Shown piece by piece: positions 60,101-64,000 of a DNA stretch of 64,000 bases. The position numbers were made by a program, and so were the translations under genes. The stretch covers positions 1-64,000 of the forward strand of contig VJWM01000173.1 in NCBI GenBank assembly GCA_010909165.1, read 5' to 3'. Origin of the DNA: Anthoceros angustus. Taxonomy: Eukaryota > Streptophyta > Anthocerotopsida > Anthocerotales > Anthocerotaceae. Numbering within the stretch: the first letter of the stretch is position 1; each line of letters opens with the position of its first letter. The notes beneath the pieces are model-generated. The model had not been told where the DNA came from, ran no database searches, and saw nothing but the letters and a program-made list of their open reading frames with translations.

Positions 60101-61317
60101 CACGCCTTGGTATTGCAAGCCATGATGCAGCACGCGGAGATGCCTTGCTTTTACCATCATTGCACCCGCTGCCTGCTGTTATGACAGGGGATCCGCTTGT
60201 TAGTTAAGCTGCTCCGGTCTCCTCATGACACACTCTTTCCTTCTTTCCTTTTGGCATATCCTATGTATGTATCTATCCGGTGTATGCATACTCCCGCATG
60301 ACATGAGCATCGTATGTATGTATGTATGTATGTATGTAGGTATGAAGCTAGATAAGATACGCAGGCAGCCAGTGGGGCGGGCGTCTGGTGGGGACCGGGG
60401 AAGAGCAGGAGCCCTGGGCCTATCAGGTGGAGGGCAACAGAAGGAAGGGAGCAGCCATGAAATCTGATTCCGAAGTACAACAATGTCTACAAAGAATGAA
60501 GCGAGCTGGTCTGGCGGACGGGTGACAGCCCAATCAGAAGCCTGCTAGAGCCAGAGGTCCGGAGTCAAGGCTGCGCTGCGCGTGTGAACATGTGCTGGAA
60601 ACGCGGAAACCTGGCCATCCATTCCGCGGCGACGAGGGACGGATATGCCATGCCCATTTGCCCACGCCCCCGCCAATTCCAACTGCCGCGCCACACTCTC
60701 GCTCCACCACCCTGGACGTGTCCTGACTTGTCGGCGTCTCACACATCCGCTGCGGTGCCTGCCTCCTTTGCCTTGCCCTTCGGACTTGTGCGTCCTGTAG
60801 CAACTACTCGCCGGGGACCAGCCTCCTCCGACACTCACACGCCAGCTCCAGTCGCTCATCCGTCCAAGCCGGGCAGCTCAGGTCAGGTCAGGTAACAACA
60901 GGTCGACGATGCCTCCCAATTTCACTCCTCCTCTTCACCGCCTTCCGCCGGGTAACCGTGTCTGTAAGGGTACACCACTCCCACACGGTTGGCCTTGTTA
61001 ACTCACGCGGGCTACTACGCAACGCCAGTCGGTGGGGAGTTGGTGCCTGACAAGCATGCAACACATGGACAAGCAACGCCTGCAACGTGGTTCCTCCTTC
61101 CCTCACATGCAATTGCAGACATATCACTACAGCACTGACTCCAGACAATCAAATGCTTACGATATATAATCTTCCGCTGACACAAATTCTTCATGGTACA
61201 CTGGCAGTTTGCCAATGCCTGTAGTACACATGTTGTCTCACTAGATAAATAAAACAGCTATAATCTGGAGCAAGAACACATTATAACCTACCACTGCCAA
61301 TCTACAGCTGGAAAGCA
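57191..61317. other. GC-rich intergenic DNA, no recognised gene
   Basis: Several open frames up to 337 codons (57837-58850, plus strand) are present, but they are Gly/Ala/Leu-rich, overlap simple repeats and lack any conserved motif. Simple repeats include GGCTCT (57960-57983), CCCGAGGA (59420-59470), TCTAG (59967-60001) and GTAT (60311-60338). The right end is the 3' flank of the callose synthase gene. Confidence 0.5.
58744..58816. repeat. (CTGGCTT/CTGGCTC)n heptanucleotide minisatellite
   Basis: About ten copies of a 7-bp unit CTGGCTC or CTGGCTT. Confidence 0.95.
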
Positions 61318-64000
61318 CTAGGAGGTGAAGTTAGAATTAGGGTTCTTTCCTGTTAGAATCTGCATGATATGCAGTCCCCTACTGAAAGCTTCGTTGAACA
61401 ACATTCGGGTCTGCATATTCTGGAAGCCAGGCAACCACGATAGGCATGCTACCGGCACCATGACCAACAGCCCCATTGCGTACTCATACAGGCGCGCAAC
61501 CGCTACTACTATTGGCCACACTTGAGTATTTCCCAGGAACGGATGTCTCAGTACCTGCGTACATCACTTGTTAAAACCAGTATGCACACTTCACCGCACT
61601 CGAAAAACAGCGCCAACAACATTGACGATGCAAGCACAACAGCAAGCAACAACCCACCTGGGCTATTTGAAGGAGAGCCCATCCAGTTGGAACAAAAGCT
61701 AGAAAACTAATGAAGACATCAACGAGCTTAAATTTTGTCACGGTCGACAGCAAAACGAAGATAAAGATCACACCCAGGGCGTATAACAGCTGAACCAGCC
61801 TGTATAAGCTATGCCGCGTGGCACTATACTTCTCCCGGAGCGTGTTGAACACTGCTACCAAAGAGGCTACACCGAGCACGTAGAGCCAGGAATACAGGTA
61901 CACACCTATGCTCTTGCTTTCACCAGCAATATTGAGGCGGTAAACAATTCCCCACTGCAAGAACAGAAACCGACAGTTGAGCAGAATTTCCGCTGCCTTG
62001 CCTATAAGCCCGGTGATCTCCAGATGGGCTTGTTCCTCATCCCACCACCTTTCCCAACTCACCTTACCGTCAGTAAATCCAACCTCTCGGAAGAATATCC
62101 ACTGATTGAAATCCTCCCAATCCTCCACTGTCTTCAGCCAATCAAATCCCGAGGGGTTGAAAACAAAAGGGGCCATTAACCATGTAAGTGCCAAGAACCA
62201 GCTGGAAAGTGTTATCAAGATATACACAACCGAGCTCCTGTTCACCCCAAAACACTCGTACACAACGAGAAGCAGAACAAGCTCCAGCCCCTTCACAAAA
62301 TGACTCCGAGAGTAGAAACGATAATTTTCAGCGAACTTCTCGTGAGTGACCACAAAGCCTCGCCCAGTGGCACGATACTGCACATGAGAGGATGACAGCC
62401 ATACATTAGTACCGCACAAACAGGGACTTCACCACATCAAAACGCCGCGAGGGCAGGCTTCTAGAAGCTCACTCTGGCCCCTCCATGCAGTATAGTGCGT
62501 CCAAAATAGTGAGCCCTCGTCCCCAAAGAGAACGTGAAAAATACGGATGACAACTGCAGCTGCATCAGAATAAACTGCCATACAGCCTGCCCAAATCCCT
62601 TTTCCAAGGTGTTCTCCACAACCATAGGAAGAGCTGAGAATATGCCCAGTTGGACCAGAAACTGTTGATTCAAGGACGCTGTGAGGGCCTTGTTATCAAG
62701 ATGCGCAATGGACGATTCTACTCCACTTAGAGCCAAATACACTCGACCCCAAAGAAAGGCATAAACGCAGAGAACTACAGTCATGTTGCTCACAAAGAAC
62801 CCCACTGTCGTGTAATAGAATGATAGCATCCGGAAGAAATCTAAATGGTGCCCAAGCCGGTAGACATCCCTGCTCAAAACCTGTTCCCCATTTCCACTTG
62901 CTACTTTACCCTCAAACATAGAGATTTGGTTCAATCCAACATCCCGGCCTTTCCCAACCTGCAAGTGCAGAACCAACGAAAATCTCCATCGTCAAGATGC
63001 CTCATCCAATTAGCTCAAGGAACCACCCAACCACTCAACCAACCAACTAATGAGGCCACAGCCAACTGTCTGCTGCCTTGGCACACTACGAGACTTACCT
63101 GAATGTACTCCTGGTGAGTGACATTTCCACCACGCTCAGTGCAGTTAAACCCTGCAAATATATCCTCGCTGATATTGATCACTTTGGAAGCCTTGCTGAT
63201 GCCACCCCGAGTCAAAAACCAGAGTCTGTCAAACACGTCCGGGTGGCCATAGTGCATACGCACTTTCAAAGGTGTTGCAAGTACACGCTGTCCCAGTGTC
63301 ACAAAGCTGGTCTCCTGAGCAGACATGAACTTGGCCAAGGACGACACTGCACCAGTGAAAACATGTTCCCTCACTCCTAGAATTGTCGGCACTTTTCTTC
63401 CATGGACAACGTGAAATTCTTCCAAAAGGTTGCGCATCTTCAAAGCCTCTTCGAAGTAGTTTTCCTGGAAACATGACCAAGGAAAATGATGTGAGTACTC
63501 CGGAGCAGTAAACATATGCAAACCAGTGAAGGACAGGTGTTGGGTTTGCACCTGGTTCATGTCAATCGTCTGTATTGCATCACCTCTTGTGAAGATTAAG
63601 GCATGATTCTGATTTTCTGGCTTTCCTTCTCCAAGAATCAAAGGACCAGGCAGTTCTACCCGGTAAACCTCCACCTCAGTCTGTGTGGCAGGGTCGTGTT
63701 TCACCAGAACCGAAGAGTACGATGCATTTCTGTAATCAACGTAAGCAACTCTCAGGCCTTCATAGGTCTTCAACAAGTACTGTATTTCTGCTGCTTTCTG
63801 TTCCTTCTTGGCCTTTTGCTCCCCGTACACTTGGCAGGCTGCAACATACGTGAACTTCATCGATGCCATTGCATGATATTTTTCCGCGGAGCTAGCAAGT
63901 CCTGTGTGACGCTCACTAAGTTCTCTCATGGACCTGCTGTCCGCAGCAGCACCTGACTGTTGCAGACCTCCTCCTTCCCGAGCATCCTTAAGTTGCAACT
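61318..64000 (-). CDS. Callose synthase (1,3-beta-glucan synthase, GSL family), C-terminal 751 residues
   Basis: Exons in the window: beyond 64000 to 63552, 63464-63099, 62958-62473, 62377-61658, 61554-61318 (stop TAG). GT-AG introns are 87, 140, 95 and 103 bp; the first has no stop and a length divisible by three. The enzyme makes callose from UDP-glucose at the plasma membrane, in cell plates, plasmodesmata and wound walls. Visible family blocks are MKFTYVAACQVYGEQKAKKE, KPENQNHALIFTRGDAIQTI, PTILGVREHVFTGAVSSLAK, VRMHYGHPDVFDRLWFLTRG, SEDIFAGFN, VGKGRDVGLNQISMFEGKVA, LSRDVYRLGH, HYFGRTILHGGARYRATGRG and FAENYRFYSRSHFVKGLELV. Several membrane spans fill the last 430 residues. The protein ends LFNEAFSRGLHIMQILTGKN plus PNSNFTS, a full-length-looking end. 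The N-terminal 60% lies outside the window. The conserved blocks are intact, so a working gene is likely. Confidence 0.96.

Overview
The window is nuclear DNA of a green plant. Every gene that can be read as an intact model has GT-AG introns, and those introns are short (71-252 bp). The gene set is plant-type: a callose synthase, a plant-class MAPKKK, a PPR remnant and CACTA (En/Spm) transposases. Compact introns, the repeat types and mixed base composition suggest an early-diverging land plant (lycophyte- or bryophyte-like). That placement is inference; no marker in the window names the species.

Left half (about 1-31 kb): decayed mobile DNA and satellites with no intact host gene. In order it holds a 5S-rRNA-like tandem array (448-905), a decayed LINE on the minus strand (about 950-4260), minisatellites, and a nearly complete but dead CACTA transposon (8813-19638). 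The CACTA element keeps both terminal repeats, subterminal motif arrays, a broken transposase with an acidic simple-repeat tail, and internal satellites. It is followed by a decayed Ty3/gypsy integrase with a PHD-like finger, a second CACTA transposase of another lineage on the minus strand, and a dense array of near-perfect palindromes (26.86-28.69 kb).

Middle (31-40 kb): an AT-rich stretch carries an intact 448-codon single-exon gene of unknown function with seven 28-30-residue repeats, then a probable solo LTR. Next come a five-exon Golgi-type glycosyltransferase (GT34-like) and a PPR pseudogene, both on the minus strand.

Right part (40.6-64 kb): a complete 12-exon tRNA guanine-N7 methyltransferase gene (TRM8/METTL1 type), a possible small secreted peptide gene, an intronless MAPKKK with a predicted C-terminal membrane segment, 12 kb of simple-repeat-rich spacer with no recognisable gene, and the last five exons of a callose synthase running off the right edge. 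All recognised host genes except the small peptide are on the minus strand. They are independent eukaryotic genes, not an operon. Their roles (wall polysaccharide synthesis, tRNA modification, stress or development signalling) do not form one pathway.
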